A stretch of DNA of 64,000 nt from Streptosporangiaceae bacterium (GTDB taxonomy: Bacteria > Actinomycetota > Actinomycetes > Streptosporangiales > Streptosporangiaceae), in the NCBI GenBank assembly GCA_025964695.1, contig JAOPYK010000009.1, positions 1-64,000 on the forward strand, given 5' to 3'. A program made the position numbers and the translations under genes. Below are positions 16,919 through 25,338 of this stretch, one piece after another. How positions within the stretch are numbered: the first letter of the stretch is position 1; each line of letters begins with the position of its first letter. The notes under the pieces are model-generated. The model saw only the letters and a list, made by a program, of their open reading frames with translations. It was not told the origin of the DNA and made no database searches.

Positions 16919-18039
16919 CCTTGCTCCCCGGGTAGCTGTCCGCTCAGCTGTTCCAACACGCCGGCCATGCGTCGTGAAGTCTCCTCCCACGGTTCGAGCG
17001 TGCGACGGCGGTGCCGTGCGGAGATCCTGAGACTCCGCCGCAGCTCGTGCTCGCCGAACCAGCGACGCAGAGCCGCCGCGAGCGCGTCCGGATCTCCAGG
17101 GGGCACCAGGATTCCCGGCACACCGCCGTCGGGGGCCTGTCCCAGGGTTTCCGGCACCCCGTCCACTGCCATCGCCAGCACGGGAATCCCGCGCGCCAGC
17201 GCCTCGGTCACGACCATGCCGTACGTTTCGGCGCGGGACGCCAGCACCGCGAGGTCGGCGGCGTCATACGTGGTGGCCAGCCGCTCGCCCGTCTGCGGGC
17301 CGGCAAGCCGCACCCGGTCACCGAGATCCCGCTGCTCGATCAGGTGCCGCAGCCGCGCGACGTGTGCCGGGTCGCGGCTCAGCGGTCCGACGCACACGCA
17401 GCTCCAGGGCAGGTCGGCGACGGCCGCGAGAGCCTCGACGAGCAGGTCCTGCCCCTTGCGTGGAGTCACCGAGGCGACGCAGAGCAGCCGCGACACGCCG
17501 TCGGTGCCGGACGCGAGCGGCGCGGGATCGGTGCCCGGGGTGACGACGTGGACCCGGCTCGCGACGAGACCGTGGTGATCGATCAGCCGGCGGGCGGCCC
17601 AGGGACTGGTCGCCACGACCGCACTCGCGGCGTGCAGGGTCGCCCGCTCCCGCGCGTCCAGCACCGCGGACAGTTCGGGGGCGAGCCCTGTCTCGTCCCC
17701 CAGCGGCAGGTGCACCAGGACCGCCAGGCGCAGCCGGCGCGCCTGCGGGACGACGACTTCGGGGACGCCGCAGGCCACGAGCCCGTCGAGGAGCACGACG
17801 GAGCCTTCGGGCACTGCGGCCAGCCATCGGGCCAGCTCCGCGCGAGCGGCGGTGCCCGGTCGAGGCCAGGCCCCGGAGACGGCGATCTCGTGCACCGGCC
17901 GGCCTGCCGCCGGGAGGCCCTGGCACACGCGGCGGTCATATGTGTTGCCCCCGCTGGGCACGCTCGCGTCGTCGATGTCACCGGGCAGGACGACGTGCAC
18001 CGGGCGCACGTCCGTCGTGGTGGTGCCGGCCGTGCTCAC
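16915..18039 (-). CDS. GT4-family glycosyltransferase
   Basis: A 374-residue GT-B fold glycosyltransferase of family 4. The N-terminal [10 protein letters not shown] matches the glycine-rich loop that holds the donor phosphate. The C-terminal donor site reads [16 protein letters not shown] and [22 protein letters not shown], the EX7E-type motif. GT4 enzymes are retaining and often use UDP- or GDP-sugars on lipid or small-molecule acceptors. The GTG start overlaps the stop of the PTPS homolog by four bases, and the end overlaps the next gene, so it is in the middle of a tight operon. Confidence 0.88.
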   Translation of the reverse strand: MSTAGTTTTDVRPVHVVLPGDIDDASVPSGGNTYDRRVCQGLPAAGRPVHEIAVSGAWPRPGTAARAELARWLAAVPEGSVVLLDGLVACGVPEVVVPQARRLRLAVLVHLPLGDETGLAPELSAVLDARERATLHAASAVVATSPWAARRLIDHHGLVASRVHVVTPGTDPAPLASGTDGVSRLLCVASVTPRKGQDLLVEALAAVADLPWSCVCVGPLSRDPAHVARLRHLIEQRDLGDRVRLAGPQTGERLATTYDAADLAVLASRAETYGMVVTEALARGIPVLAMAVDGVPETLGQAPDGGVPGILVPPGDPDALAAALRRWFGEHELRRSLRISARHRRRTLEPWEETSRRMAGVLEQLSGQLPGEQG

Positions 18040-18434
18040 AGTGGGCGCTCGTAGCTCGCCCAGGCGACATGCGACTCGTGCAACGTGACCGTGATCCCCG
18101 CCAGCTCGCGAGCCTGCTCCCCCAGTGCTCCCGCCGCGACCCGGTCGGCGAGCCGGTCGGCGATGACCTTGGCCAGGAATTCCGTCGAGGTGTTGACGCC
18201 GGCGAAGGCGGCCTCATCGTCGAGATTGCGGTAGTTGAGCTCGCCGAGCACGACGCCGAGCGCCTTTGCGGCCAGCCCGATGTCGACGACGATGTTGTCC
18301 GCGTCGAGCTCGGCGCGGCGGAACGTCGCGTCCACGACCAATGTCGCGCCGTGCAACCGCTGCGCGGGGCCGAACACCTCGCCACGGAAACTGTGTGCGA
18401 CCATGACGTGATCGCGAACGGTGACGCTGAACAA
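18036..18434 (-). CDS. 6-pyruvoyltetrahydropterin synthase homolog lacking a zinc ligand
   Basis: A 132-residue T-fold protein of the PTPS/QueD family. Canonical enzymes bind zinc with one His near the N terminus and two in an HGH motif. Here [12 protein letters not shown] keeps His14, but the second site reads RLHGATL, so His28 is present and the third ligand is Ala30. The usual catalytic Cys is also not seen. From memory, SCO6650 of S. coelicolor is the same kind of protein: its crystal structure showed no zinc and no PTPS activity but a pterin-suited pocket. The TTG start at 18432-18434 is preceded by GGGAGGGG; a longer frame to 18506 lacks a site. Overlaps the glycosyltransferase start. 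Confidence 0.85.
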   Translation of the reverse strand: MFSVTVRDHVMVAHSFRGEVFGPAQRLHGATLVVDATFRRAELDADNIVVDIGLAAKALGVVLGELNYRNLDDEAAFAGVNTSTEFLAKVIADRLADRVAAGALGEQARELAGITVTLHESHVAWASYERPL

Positions 18435-18475
18435 GGACGCCCCTCCCAGGGTGATCGACGGCCGTACGCTGCCCG

Positions 18476-19456
18476 CTAAGTGGGCTCGTAGACAATACGG
18501 CGGCACAACGCCGGAAGTTCACCGCCGGCCAGACGGGACATCACCTGCGGCAGATCCTCGAAGTCGCTTTCGCCGGTGATCAGCGCGTCGAACGCGGGAT
18601 GGGCGAGCAGGCGCAGTGCCAGCGACATCCGGTCCGCGAAGCTGCGGCGCCCGCGCCGGGCCGGGGACACCGAGCCCACCTGACTGCTGCGCACGGCCAG
18701 CCGGCGGGAATGGAAGAACTCACCCAACGGCAAGGTGATCCGCCGGTCGCCGTACCAGCTCAGTTCGATGACGAGCCCCTCTGGCGCCAGCAGCTCCAAG
18801 GACCGCGCGAGCCCGGCCTCGGTCGCGCTGGCGTGTACGACGAGGTCGCAGTCCCCCGCGGCCTGCTCGGGCATCGCGAAGTCGACACCGAGCGCCTCGG
18901 CGACGACCGCGCGCGCGGGGTCCACGTCCACCAGTTGCACCCTGACCCCGGGAAATCCGGCCAGCACCCCGGCGACGCCGCAGCCGACCATCCCGGCCCC
19001 GACGACGGCGATCCGGTCACCGATCAGCGGTGCCGCATCCCACAACGCGTTCACCGCGGTCTCCAGAGTGCCGGCCAGCACCGCCCGCGCCGGGGGCACC
19101 GCGTCCGGCACGAGCGTCACCGCGCCCTCCGGGACCACGTAGTGGGTCTGGTGCGGATAGAGACAGAAGACGTTACGTCCCAGCAAGGCCGGCGGTCCGT
19201 GCTCGACCACCCCCACGTTGAGGTAGCCGTACTTGACCGGCCCGGGGAAGTCGCCGTCCTGGAAGGGAGCGCGCATCGCCTCGTGCTGGCTCACGGGTAC
19301 GCCGCCACGGAAGACGAGGGTCTCGGTCCCCCGGCTCACTCCCGACCAGCGGGTACGGACCAGTACCTCGCCGGGGCCGGGTTCCGGCAGTACGACGGAC
19401 CGGATCTCGCCCTCGCCGGGAGAACGGAGCCAGAAAGCGCGTGCCACACGCTCCAT
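18476..19456 (-). CDS. MDR-family dehydrogenase, BchC-like, without catalytic zinc ligands
   Basis: A 326-residue medium-chain dehydrogenase/reductase. The N-terminal domain has [16 protein letters not shown], as in BchC-like and quinone-reductase-like members, and lacks the Cys and GHE ligands of zinc alcohol dehydrogenases. The Rossmann part is [17 protein letters not shown], followed by VDVDPARA, an acidic end that suggests NAD. First gene of the minus-strand operon, 41 bases before the PTPS homolog. Start ATG at 19456 has GGAGG six bases upstream; ATG at 19462 is too close. Likely oxidises or reduces a hydroxyl or carbonyl of the cluster product. Confidence 0.83.
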   Translation of the reverse strand: MERVARAFWLRSPGEGEIRSVVLPEPGPGEVLVRTRWSGVSRGTETLVFRGGVPVSQHEAMRAPFQDGDFPGPVKYGYLNVGVVEHGPPALLGRNVFCLYPHQTHYVVPEGAVTLVPDAVPPARAVLAGTLETAVNALWDAAPLIGDRIAVVGAGMVGCGVAGVLAGFPGVRVQLVDVDPARAVVAEALGVDFAMPEQAAGDCDLVVHASATEAGLARSLELLAPEGLVIELSWYGDRRITLPLGEFFHSRRLAVRSSQVGSVSPARRGRRSFADRMSLALRLLAHPAFDALITGESDFEDLPQVMSRLAGGELPALCRRIVYEPT

Positions 19457-19503
19457 CTGCATCCTCCACGACGGCTGGGTGGCACTGTTCGAGCGGGGAC
19501 TGA

Positions 19504-19522
19504 ACGGTATGGCACATACCGT
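19504..19522. promoter_or_regulatory. Perfect 8+8 dyad in the divergent promoter of the pterin/lipid cluster
   Basis: ACGGTATG (19504-19511), spacer GCA, CATACCGT (19515-19522). It sits between the dehydrogenase start (19456) and the phosphatidyltransferase start (19555), so a single regulator bound here could control both arms of the cluster. No regulator gene is inside the cluster. The dyad is not repeated in the ribA/creatininase promoter region. Confidence 0.6.
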
Positions 19523-19554
19523 CCGTGATCCAGAGTATGTGGACACAGGAGACG

Positions 19555-20394
19555 ATGATCACAGGAGTGCCGTATCGCATCGGCCTGGCCTGTCAGGTGC
19601 AGACCGCCGGGGTGGGCGGTCAGCTCGTTGTGCTGACCTTGCTGTCGGCGGGTGTGGGCCTCGGCCTGGTGGGCTGGCTGACCGGACTCGCGTGTGCCGT
19701 GGTCACCTGCGCCCTTCTCACCCTCGCCCTTCGTCGTTCGCGGGCGCGTGGGCTGGGACCGGCCGACCGCGTCACGCTGGCCCGGGCGGTGCTCGTCGGA
19801 GGCGTCACGGCGCTCGTGACGGACCACCTCGGGGAGGAGCCCCCCGCCGTGGTCCTCGTCGCGCTCGCTTCGGTGGCCCTGCTCCTAGACGCGGTCGACG
19901 GTCAGGTGGCCAGGCGCACCGGGACGGTGTCCCCGCTGGGCGCGCGCTTCGACATGGAGGTCGACGCCTTTCTCATCCTGGTGCTCAGCGTCCACGTCGC
20001 CACGTCCCTGGACGCGTGGGTGCCGGCGATCGGAGCCATGCGGTACGTCTTCGTCGCGGCCACCTGGGTGGCACCCTGGCTGCGTTCGGCCCTGCCGCCG
20101 AGTTCGGCCCGGAAGACCGTGGCCGCGCTGCAGGGGATCATCCTCGTCGTGGCCGCCGCCGGGGTCCTCCCCCGACCGGTCACGACCGTCTTGGTCGGCC
20201 TGGCACTGACGTTGCTCGTGTGGTCCTTCGGCCGCGACATCGTGTGGTTGTGGCGGAACAGACGTGAATCCGCAGGCCCGCCCGAGACCGCGCCGGCGGC
20301 GTCGCTCGCGCTCACGCCGGGTACAGGAACCTCGAGCATCAAGTGTCCCTGTGCGGCAGGAACTCCTGGAGCTTGGCCTTCACACCTTCCTTGA
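19555..20394 (+). CDS. CDP-alcohol phosphatidyltransferase
   Basis: A 279-residue membrane enzyme. The full family motif D-x2-DG-x2-AR-x8-G-x3-D-x3-D is present with Asp112, Asp115, Gly116, Ala119, Arg120, Gly129, Asp133 and Asp137, lying at a membrane border between hydrophobic helices. The family joins an alcohol to a CDP-activated group, normally CDP-diacylglycerol, with release of CMP. The acceptor is unknown; the cluster suggests an unusual head group. Start ATG at 19555 has GGAG just upstream, though the spacing is short. The 3' end overlaps the convergent TPP enzyme gene by 56 bases; the last residues look untypical. Confidence 0.88.
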   Translation: MITGVPYRIGLACQVQTAGVGGQLVVLTLLSAGVGLGLVGWLTGLACAVVTCALLTLALRRSRARGLGPADRVTLARAVLVGGVTALVTDHLGEEPPAVVLVALASVALLLDAVDGQVARRTGTVSPLGARFDMEVDAFLILVLSVHVATSLDAWVPAIGAMRYVFVAATWVAPWLRSALPPSSARKTVAALQGIILVVAAAGVLPRPVTTVLVGLALTLLVWSFGRDIVWLWRNRRESAGPPETAPAASLALTPGTGTSSIKCPCAAGTPGAWPSHLP

Positions 20395-22132
20395 GCACGC
20401 CCCAGCGGTCCTCGTCCCCCTTGAGCAGCGCCTCCGCGGCGTCCTTCATCTGCTCGAACGTCGCGTGCGGCGGGATGGGCGGCACGTCCGGGTCACAGCG
20501 GACGTCCAGGAGGGTCGGCCGGTCGGCGCCCAGCGCTCGGTCCCAGGCGGCGCCGATCTCCTCGGGCTTCTCCACGGTGATCGCCTGGAATCCAAGGCCG
20601 GCGGCGAACGCCGCGTAGCTGACATCGGGCAACGTCTGCGACTCGGTGAACTTGGGCGCGCCCTGCATGGCCCGCATCTCCCATGTCACCTGGTTCAGGT
20701 CGTCGTTGTGCAGGACGGCCACGATCAGGCGCGGGTCGATCCATTCCCGCCAGTAGCGCTTGACCGTGATGAGTTCCGCGAGGCCGTTCATCTGCATGGC
20801 CCCGTCGCCGGCGAACGCGATGACCGGACGACGGGGCTCGCCGAACTTCGCGCCGATTCCGTACGGCACCCCGGCCCCCATGGTGGCCAGGGTTCCCGAC
20901 AGCGAGCCGCGTATGTGGCCGCGGAACTTCAGCTGCCGGGCATACCAGTTGGCCGCCGACCCAGAGTCGGCGGTGACGATGGCGTTGTCGGGCAACCGGG
21001 CGGAGAGTTCGAAGAACAGCCGCATCGGATTGATCGGATCGGCCTCGACCATCGCTTCGGCCTCCATCGTCTGCCACCATCGGGCCACGTTGGATTCGAT
21101 GCCCTCGCGCCAGGACCGGTCCTCCTTGCGCCGCAGGTGCGGGATGAGGGCCCGCAGCGTCGCCGCGGCGTCCCCGACCAGGTTCTCCTCGTACGGGTAG
21201 CGCATCCCGATGTACTTGGCGTCCAGGTCGATCTGCACGCCGCGGGCCTGCCCGAACTCTGGCATGAACTGGGTGTAGGGAAAGCTGGAGCCCACGGTGA
21301 GCAGCGTGTCGCAGCCGCGCATCATCTCGTAGCTCGGCCGGGTGCCCAGGAGCCCGATCGATCCGGTGACGTAGGACAGCTCGTCGGACAGCACGTCCTT
21401 GCCCAGCAGCGCCTTGGCCACACCGGCGCCGAGGAGGTCCGCGACCTGCTCGAGCTCGGCCCGTGCTCCCCGGGCGCCGGCACCGGCCAGGATGGCGACC
21501 TTCCGCCCCGCGTTGAGGAGCTCTGCCGAACGCCGGATCGCGCCGTCGCCGGGAGAGGTGGTGGGCCAGTCGATGCCGAGGCTGGAGGGCACCATCTTGA
21601 AGGCGTGGGTAGGCGCCGAGTATTCGAGCTCCTGTACGTCGGCGGGAATGATGATCGCCGTGGGAGCCCGTTCGGCCAGTGCCACCCGGATCGCCCGGTC
21701 CAGGACGTTCGGCAGTTGCTCGGGCACCGTGACCATCTGCACGTAGTCGCTGGCCACGTCCTTGTACAGGCTCAGCAGGTCGACCTCCTGCTGGTAGGAG
21801 CCCCCCATCGCCGAGCGGTTGGTCTGGCCGACGATGGCCACCACCGGGACGTGGTCGAGTTTGGCGTCATAGAGCCCGTTGAGCAGGTGGATCGCCCCGG
21901 GCCCGGAGGTGGCCATGCAGACGCCGAGCCGGCCGGTGAACTTGGCATAGCCGACGGCTTCGAGCGCGCTCATTTCCTCGTGCCGCGACTGTACGAACTT
22001 CGGGTGGTTGTCGGCCCGGCCCCAGGCGGCGAGGATCCCGTTGATCCCGTCGCCGGGATAGGCGAAGACATGATCCACGTTCCACTCACGCAGTCGCTGC
22101 AGCACGTGGTCACCAACGGTCTTTCCGGTCAT
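20339..22132 (-). CDS. Thiamine pyrophosphate enzyme, pyruvate oxidase/PoxB-like
   Basis: A 597-residue ThDP-dependent enzyme. The N-terminal PYR domain has the activating Glu in SRHEEMSALEAVGYAK. The middle domain has ILAGAGARGA. The C-terminal PP domain carries the ThDP motif GDGAMQMNG followed by HNDDLN. It is most like pyruvate dehydrogenase (quinone) and pyruvate oxidase, which turn pyruvate into acetate and CO2; the membrane-binding C-terminal tail of E. coli PoxB is only partly recognisable. Start ATG at 22132 follows GAGGAGGAAG. It belongs by position to the stress island, in keeping with overflow metabolism at low oxygen or slow growth. Confidence 0.88.
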   Translation of the reverse strand: MTGKTVGDHVLQRLREWNVDHVFAYPGDGINGILAAWGRADNHPKFVQSRHEEMSALEAVGYAKFTGRLGVCMATSGPGAIHLLNGLYDAKLDHVPVVAIVGQTNRSAMGGSYQQEVDLLSLYKDVASDYVQMVTVPEQLPNVLDRAIRVALAERAPTAIIIPADVQELEYSAPTHAFKMVPSSLGIDWPTTSPGDGAIRRSAELLNAGRKVAILAGAGARGARAELEQVADLLGAGVAKALLGKDVLSDELSYVTGSIGLLGTRPSYEMMRGCDTLLTVGSSFPYTQFMPEFGQARGVQIDLDAKYIGMRYPYEENLVGDAAATLRALIPHLRRKEDRSWREGIESNVARWWQTMEAEAMVEADPINPMRLFFELSARLPDNAIVTADSGSAANWYARQLKFRGHIRGSLSGTLATMGAGVPYGIGAKFGEPRRPVIAFAGDGAMQMNGLAELITVKRYWREWIDPRLIVAVLHNDDLNQVTWEMRAMQGAPKFTESQTLPDVSYAAFAAGLGFQAITVEKPEEIGAAWDRALGADRPTLLDVRCDPDVPPIPPHATFEQMKDAAEALLKGDEDRWGVLKEGVKAKLQEFLPHRDT

Positions 22133-22170
22133 ATCGTTCTTCCTCCTCTGTCGTCGTCGAACATGTGTCT

Positions 22171-22184
22171 CACTCGAACGAGTG
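22171..22184. promoter_or_regulatory. Dyad upstream of the PoxB-like gene
   Basis: CACTCG-AA-CGAGTG is a perfect 6+6 inverted repeat, 38 bases upstream of the start codon and therefore in the promoter zone. Likely an operator for an unidentified regulator. Confidence 0.45.
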
Positions 22185-22205
22185 TCGTGGTCGAGACGGC
22201 GGGGG

Positions 22206-22421
22206 TCAGCCGGGTCCGCGACGCGCACCCGAGATCAGGTGATCTGCCGCGCGGGCCGCGACGGCCATGATGGTCAGTGCCGGATTGGCACTGCCCTGGG
22301 TCGGCAGCACGCTGCCGTCGGTGATGTACAGGTTGGGTACGGCGAAGCTGCGGCAGTCGCCGTCGACGACCCCGTACCTTTCGTCGGTGGCCATCCGGGC
22401 CCGTATCGCTCGTCCCTCCAC
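22206..22421 (-). pseudogene. GMC oxidoreductase, C-terminal remnant
   Basis: The frame encodes FAVPNLYITDGSVLPTQGSA then NPALTIMAVAARAADHLI, the very conserved C-terminal end of GMC flavoprotein oxidoreductases (His/Asn active-site region and FAD closing motif). Everything before it, including the N-terminal FAD domain, is gone; upstream sequence is unrelated. A fragment of about 60 recognisable residues. Confidence 0.8.
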
Positions 22422-22493
22422 CAGATCTCCCCGCTGATCGCCAAATCATCCCGGGTCCCGGATATTGGGCCTCGAACCACTCACTCCGTGATC

Positions 22494-23357
22494 TCACGAG
22501 CATGGCGTGGACGGCACCACGGCCATAGGGCAGTGTGCGTGGTGGAGCAGCGCGTGGCTCACTGAGCCGAGCAGCAGGCCGGTGAAGCCACCACGGCCCC
22601 GGGTGCCGACCACGAGAAGATCGGCTCGTGCGGATACGCCGGCCAGGATCCGGACCGGTCGGCCGTGCACGACCTCGGAGACGACCTCCACGTCCGGGAA
22701 TTTCTCCCGCCAGCCGGCCAGTGACGTGCCGAACTCCTCCTCGGCGTAGTCCTGCGGGTCGTACACCAGCGGCTGCATGTCGCCCGGCCAGCTCGACGCG
22801 GGATTGGACCAGACGTGGAGGGCACGCAGCCGTGCCTTGCGCAGGGCCGCCTCTTCGAAGGCGAACCCGATGGCCGGCTCTCCCGCTTTCGCTCCGTCCA
22901 CGCCCACGGCGACCTCTCCCCGCGCAACGGGCTCCACGTCCCGTACGACCACTACAGGAACCGGTGTGTGCGTGACGGCCTGCAACGCGGTGGAGCCGAA
23001 CACCAGGCTTCCCACCGTGCCGGTCCCGCGTCCGCCCAGCACGAGCATGGCGGCGTCCCGTGCCCTCTCCAGCAGGATCCGGGCGGGCGATCCGGGCACG
23101 GCCTCGCCTTGGACGGTGACACGGGGGTCACGTTCGCGGGCGGTGGCGACGGCCTGCTCGAGCAGTTCCTGACCACCGGTGAGCAGCCATTCGCGGATGG
23201 CCGCGGCCTGTGGATCGACCGGCGTGTCAGCGAGCCATGGAGTCTCCGCGTACACGATCTGGAGGGGAAGGCCCCGTCGCGCCGCCTCCTCGGTGGCCCA
23301 CTCGATGGCGCGCAGGCTCTGGTCCGAGCCGTCCGCTCCGGCAATGATCGCTTTCAT
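22494..23357 (-). CDS. Tandem universal stress protein
   Basis: A 287-residue protein made of two USP domains. Both have the ATP-binding pattern G-x2-G-x9-G-S/T: LGGRGTGTVGSLVFGST in the first and VGTRGRGGFTGLLLGSV in the second. Nucleotide-binding tandem USPs are typical of DevR (DosR) regulons. Start ATG at 23357 has AAAGGG upstream. A weak DevR-box-like sequence lies at 23384-23397, 26 bases upstream of the start, but it matches the island consensus less well than the six listed boxes. Confidence 0.92.
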   Translation of the reverse strand: MKAIIAGADGSDQSLRAIEWATEEAARRGLPLQIVYAETPWLADTPVDPQAAAIREWLLTGGQELLEQAVATARERDPRVTVQGEAVPGSPARILLERARDAAMLVLGGRGTGTVGSLVFGSTALQAVTHTPVPVVVVRDVEPVARGEVAVGVDGAKAGEPAIGFAFEEAALRKARLRALHVWSNPASSWPGDMQPLVYDPQDYAEEEFGTSLAGWREKFPDVEVVSEVVHGRPVRILAGVSARADLLVVGTRGRGGFTGLLLGSVSHALLHHAHCPMAVVPSTPCS

Positions 23358-23474
23358 GATCACCCTTTCTGGTGGCCTGCCTGGTCCTTACCCCCGTGGT
23401 CCGCCTGGTCGCCATCCGGGTCGCCGTCTGGGTCGGCTACGCGGCCCGCGGCCCCGCGCAGGACGTGCGGCTGG

Positions 23475-24332
23475 TCAGCTGCGCGGCTGTACGACCGCGA
23501 CTGGGCAGTGGGCGTGGTGGACGAGTCCGTGACCGACCGACCCCAGGTGCATCAGGTCGAGGCCGCTCCGCCGCTTCGACCCCACGATGATCAGATCGGC
23601 GTGCGCCGAGGCCTCGGCGAGGGCACGCACCGGATGTTCGCGGAGCACCTCCTCCACGACCTCGACGTCGGGATAGCGCTCCCGCCATGGCTCGACGGCC
23701 TTGCCGACGCCCGCCCGGACGGCCCGCTCCATCTCCGCGAGCCCGGCGGTGTCCACGTAGTCGACCGTCATCCCCGGTAGCGGCCAGGCGTGGACGACCC
23801 GGAGTCGTACACCCCGTACTGTCGCCGCGTCGAAGGCATGGTCGAGGACGGGGGCGGGGTTCTCGTCGGGGTCGATCCCGGCCACGATCTCACCGGCAGT
23901 GTGAGTGGTGTCTCCGCGGACCACGACCACGGGCCCTTCGGCATGTCCGGCCACCCGCAGGCCCACCGCGCCCAGCAGCATCCCGGTGAACCCGCCGAGG
24001 CCGCGATGGCCGATGACCACCTCGAACCCATCCGCCGACTGCTCGCGCAGGCTCTGGGCGACGGGACCGTAGACAACCTTGGTCTCGATCTTCACCCCGG
24101 GCTGGTGTTCGCAAGCCGCCTGCGCGGCGACCGCGACCAGGTGCCTCCCGCTCTCGGTCAGCTGATCGAGGACTCCGGGCACCGGGTAGTAGAGGGTGCC
24201 GTAGCTCCATGGTTCGCAGGCGTGGACGATGCGCAGCGGCAGCGAGCGGCGGGCGGCCTCATCGGCAGCCCAAAGGACGGCGGCGGTCGCGGGCGGCGAG
24301 CCGTCGGTCCCGACGATGACGGGCACGGACAT
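23475..24332 (-). CDS. Tandem universal stress protein
   Basis: A 285-residue double USP. Domain one has GHRGLGGFTGMLLGAVG, which keeps the nucleotide pattern; domain two reads GSKRRSGLDLMHLGSVG, also close to the pattern. VPVIVGTDGSPPATAA is a typical beginning. Start ATG at 24332 has AAGGAG six bases before it. It lies 117 bases upstream of the other tandem USP on the same strand and could be co-transcribed with it. Confidence 0.92.
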   Translation of the reverse strand: MSVPVIVGTDGSPPATAAVLWAADEAARRSLPLRIVHACEPWSYGTLYYPVPGVLDQLTESGRHLVAVAAQAACEHQPGVKIETKVVYGPVAQSLREQSADGFEVVIGHRGLGGFTGMLLGAVGLRVAGHAEGPVVVVRGDTTHTAGEIVAGIDPDENPAPVLDHAFDAATVRGVRLRVVHAWPLPGMTVDYVDTAGLAEMERAVRAGVGKAVEPWRERYPDVEVVEEVLREHPVRALAEASAHADLIIVGSKRRSGLDLMHLGSVGHGLVHHAHCPVAVVQPRS

Positions 24333-24364
24333 GGTGATCTCCTTCGGTGGTCAGCGCAGGTAGA

Positions 24365-24390
24365 GGTCCCAGCTCGGCCGAGGGGGGACC
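24365..24390. promoter_or_regulatory. 26-bp near-palindrome upstream of the second universal stress protein
   Basis: GGTCCC-AG-CTCGGCCGAG-GG-GGGACC, symmetric over its length except the two AG/GG spacer pairs. It lies 32-58 bases upstream of the gene start at 24332. It could be an operator or a leader hairpin. The rest of 24333-24770 has no gene; short ACGCAGGTGA direct repeats occur near 24723-24757. Confidence 0.5.
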
Positions 24391-24656
24391 CGCACCCGTG
24401 CGACGTCCGTGTCCTCGCGGTCGGGTACGTACCCCGCCACGCCCGCAGGTTCCCCGGGCGCAGGTGTAGGCCGCGAGTTCGGTCATGCCGCCAGCGTCCG
24501 CCGCGCGAGCGGTGAGGATCAGCGGCGGAGGTCACCGAGCCGTGGGACCTTCGGCCCTTCGACCCGTACCAGCCGAGCCCGGGTCCACCACGTCGCCCGT
24601 GCCGGCGGCGAAGGTTTCCCCGTCGAGCACCTCCGCTGGGCGGCGGGAGGTGGGAA

Positions 24657-24670
24657 GTGGCCAAGGTCCC
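24657..24670. promoter_or_regulatory. DevR-like box A
   Basis: GTGGCCAAGGTCCC, 100 bases upstream of the single-domain universal stress protein. It shares 10 of 14 positions with the mycobacterial DosR core GGGACTWWAGTCCC and 13 consecutive bases (with flank) with box F before the M50 protease gene. Confidence 0.55.
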
Positions 24671-24770
24671 GCCTGCCAGGGTCGCTCTGCTCTGCGCTCG
24701 CGCCTGGCCGCCGGGTGACCATGCAGGTGACCGACGCAGGTGAACGACGCAGGTGAACAAGGAGGCAGTC

Positions 24771-25208
24771 GTGCAGATCTTTCCCGCACCGCGGTGCGTG
24801 GTCGTCGGTGTCGACGGCTCCCCGAACTCGATGGCCGCGCTCCAGCGGGGGGCGAGGGAGGCCCAGGAGCGGCATGCCAGGCTGGACGTCATCCGTGTCG
24901 TATCCCCTGCCGGCCCCCCGGCCTTCATGGGAACGGCCACCGCATGGCTACGGCTGCGTGCGCTGGTGGCGAACGCCCTGCCCACATCCCAGCACCTCAC
25001 CACCCGGCTGCGCGTCGTCTACGGTGACCCCGTGAAGGCGCTCGTCCAAGCCGCCCGCAACGCTGACCTGCTCGTCATCGGCGCCCGGGAAGGCTCTGAG
25101 CATGGCAACCCGCTCGGCGGAGCCACCATCCCCGCCGTAGTGTCCGGTGCGCCCTGCAGGGTCATCATCTGCGAGGGCGCCGCCACGGCCACTCAGGAGC
25201 ACTGGTGA
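24771..25208 (+). CDS. Single-domain universal stress protein
   Basis: A 145-residue USP with CVVVGVDGSPNSMAALQ at the start and YGDPVKALVQAARNADLLVIG in the middle. The usual G-x2-G-x9-G-S loop is degenerate (GAREGSEHGNPLGGAT), so ATP binding is doubtful. Start GTG at 24771 follows GGAGG with five bases spacing; the GTG at 24753 overlaps that site and is less likely. Its promoter region contains DevR-like box A. Divergent in orientation from the two tandem USP genes. Confidence 0.85.
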   Translation: MQIFPAPRCVVVGVDGSPNSMAALQRGAREAQERHARLDVIRVVSPAGPPAFMGTATAWLRLRALVANALPTSQHLTTRLRVVYGDPVKALVQAARNADLLVIGAREGSEHGNPLGGATIPAVVSGAPCRVIICEGAATATQEHW

Positions 25209-25313
25209 TCCCGCTCGGCGAGGCGGATGCGGTGATCTTCGAAACCGACGGGTCGTCACCGACACCTCGCGGCTGCACGCGGCCGCCAGGAAGGTGATCT
25301 TAGACTGCGGCGA
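25205..25313 (+). pseudogene. HAD phosphatase (beta-phosphoglucomutase-like) N-terminal remnant
   Basis: Overlapping the USP stop, a GTG frame reads VIPLGEADAVIFETDG, and after a one-base shift VVTDTSRLHAAARKVILDC. Joined, this is the start of the HAD/beta-PGM family (AVIFDTDGVVTDTARVHAAAW), the nucleophile region. The rest is missing and the frame is broken. Such HAD domains often precede trehalose/maltose phosphorylase domains. Confidence 0.65.
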
Positions 25314-25338
25314 CCGTGCCTTCGTCCGTTACCGGCCG

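Noticed and set aside
20264-22270. Long plus-strand open frame (668 residues) opposite the PoxB-like gene
   Set aside because: It is the antisense of a well-conserved ThDP enzyme; long antisense frames are expected in high-GC DNA, and it has no motif or ribosome site.
22171-24390. Further DevR-like boxes before the PoxB-like gene and the two tandem stress protein genes
   Set aside because: Only a 9-of-14 match at 23384-23397 was found and none convincing for the others, so they are not listed as boxes.
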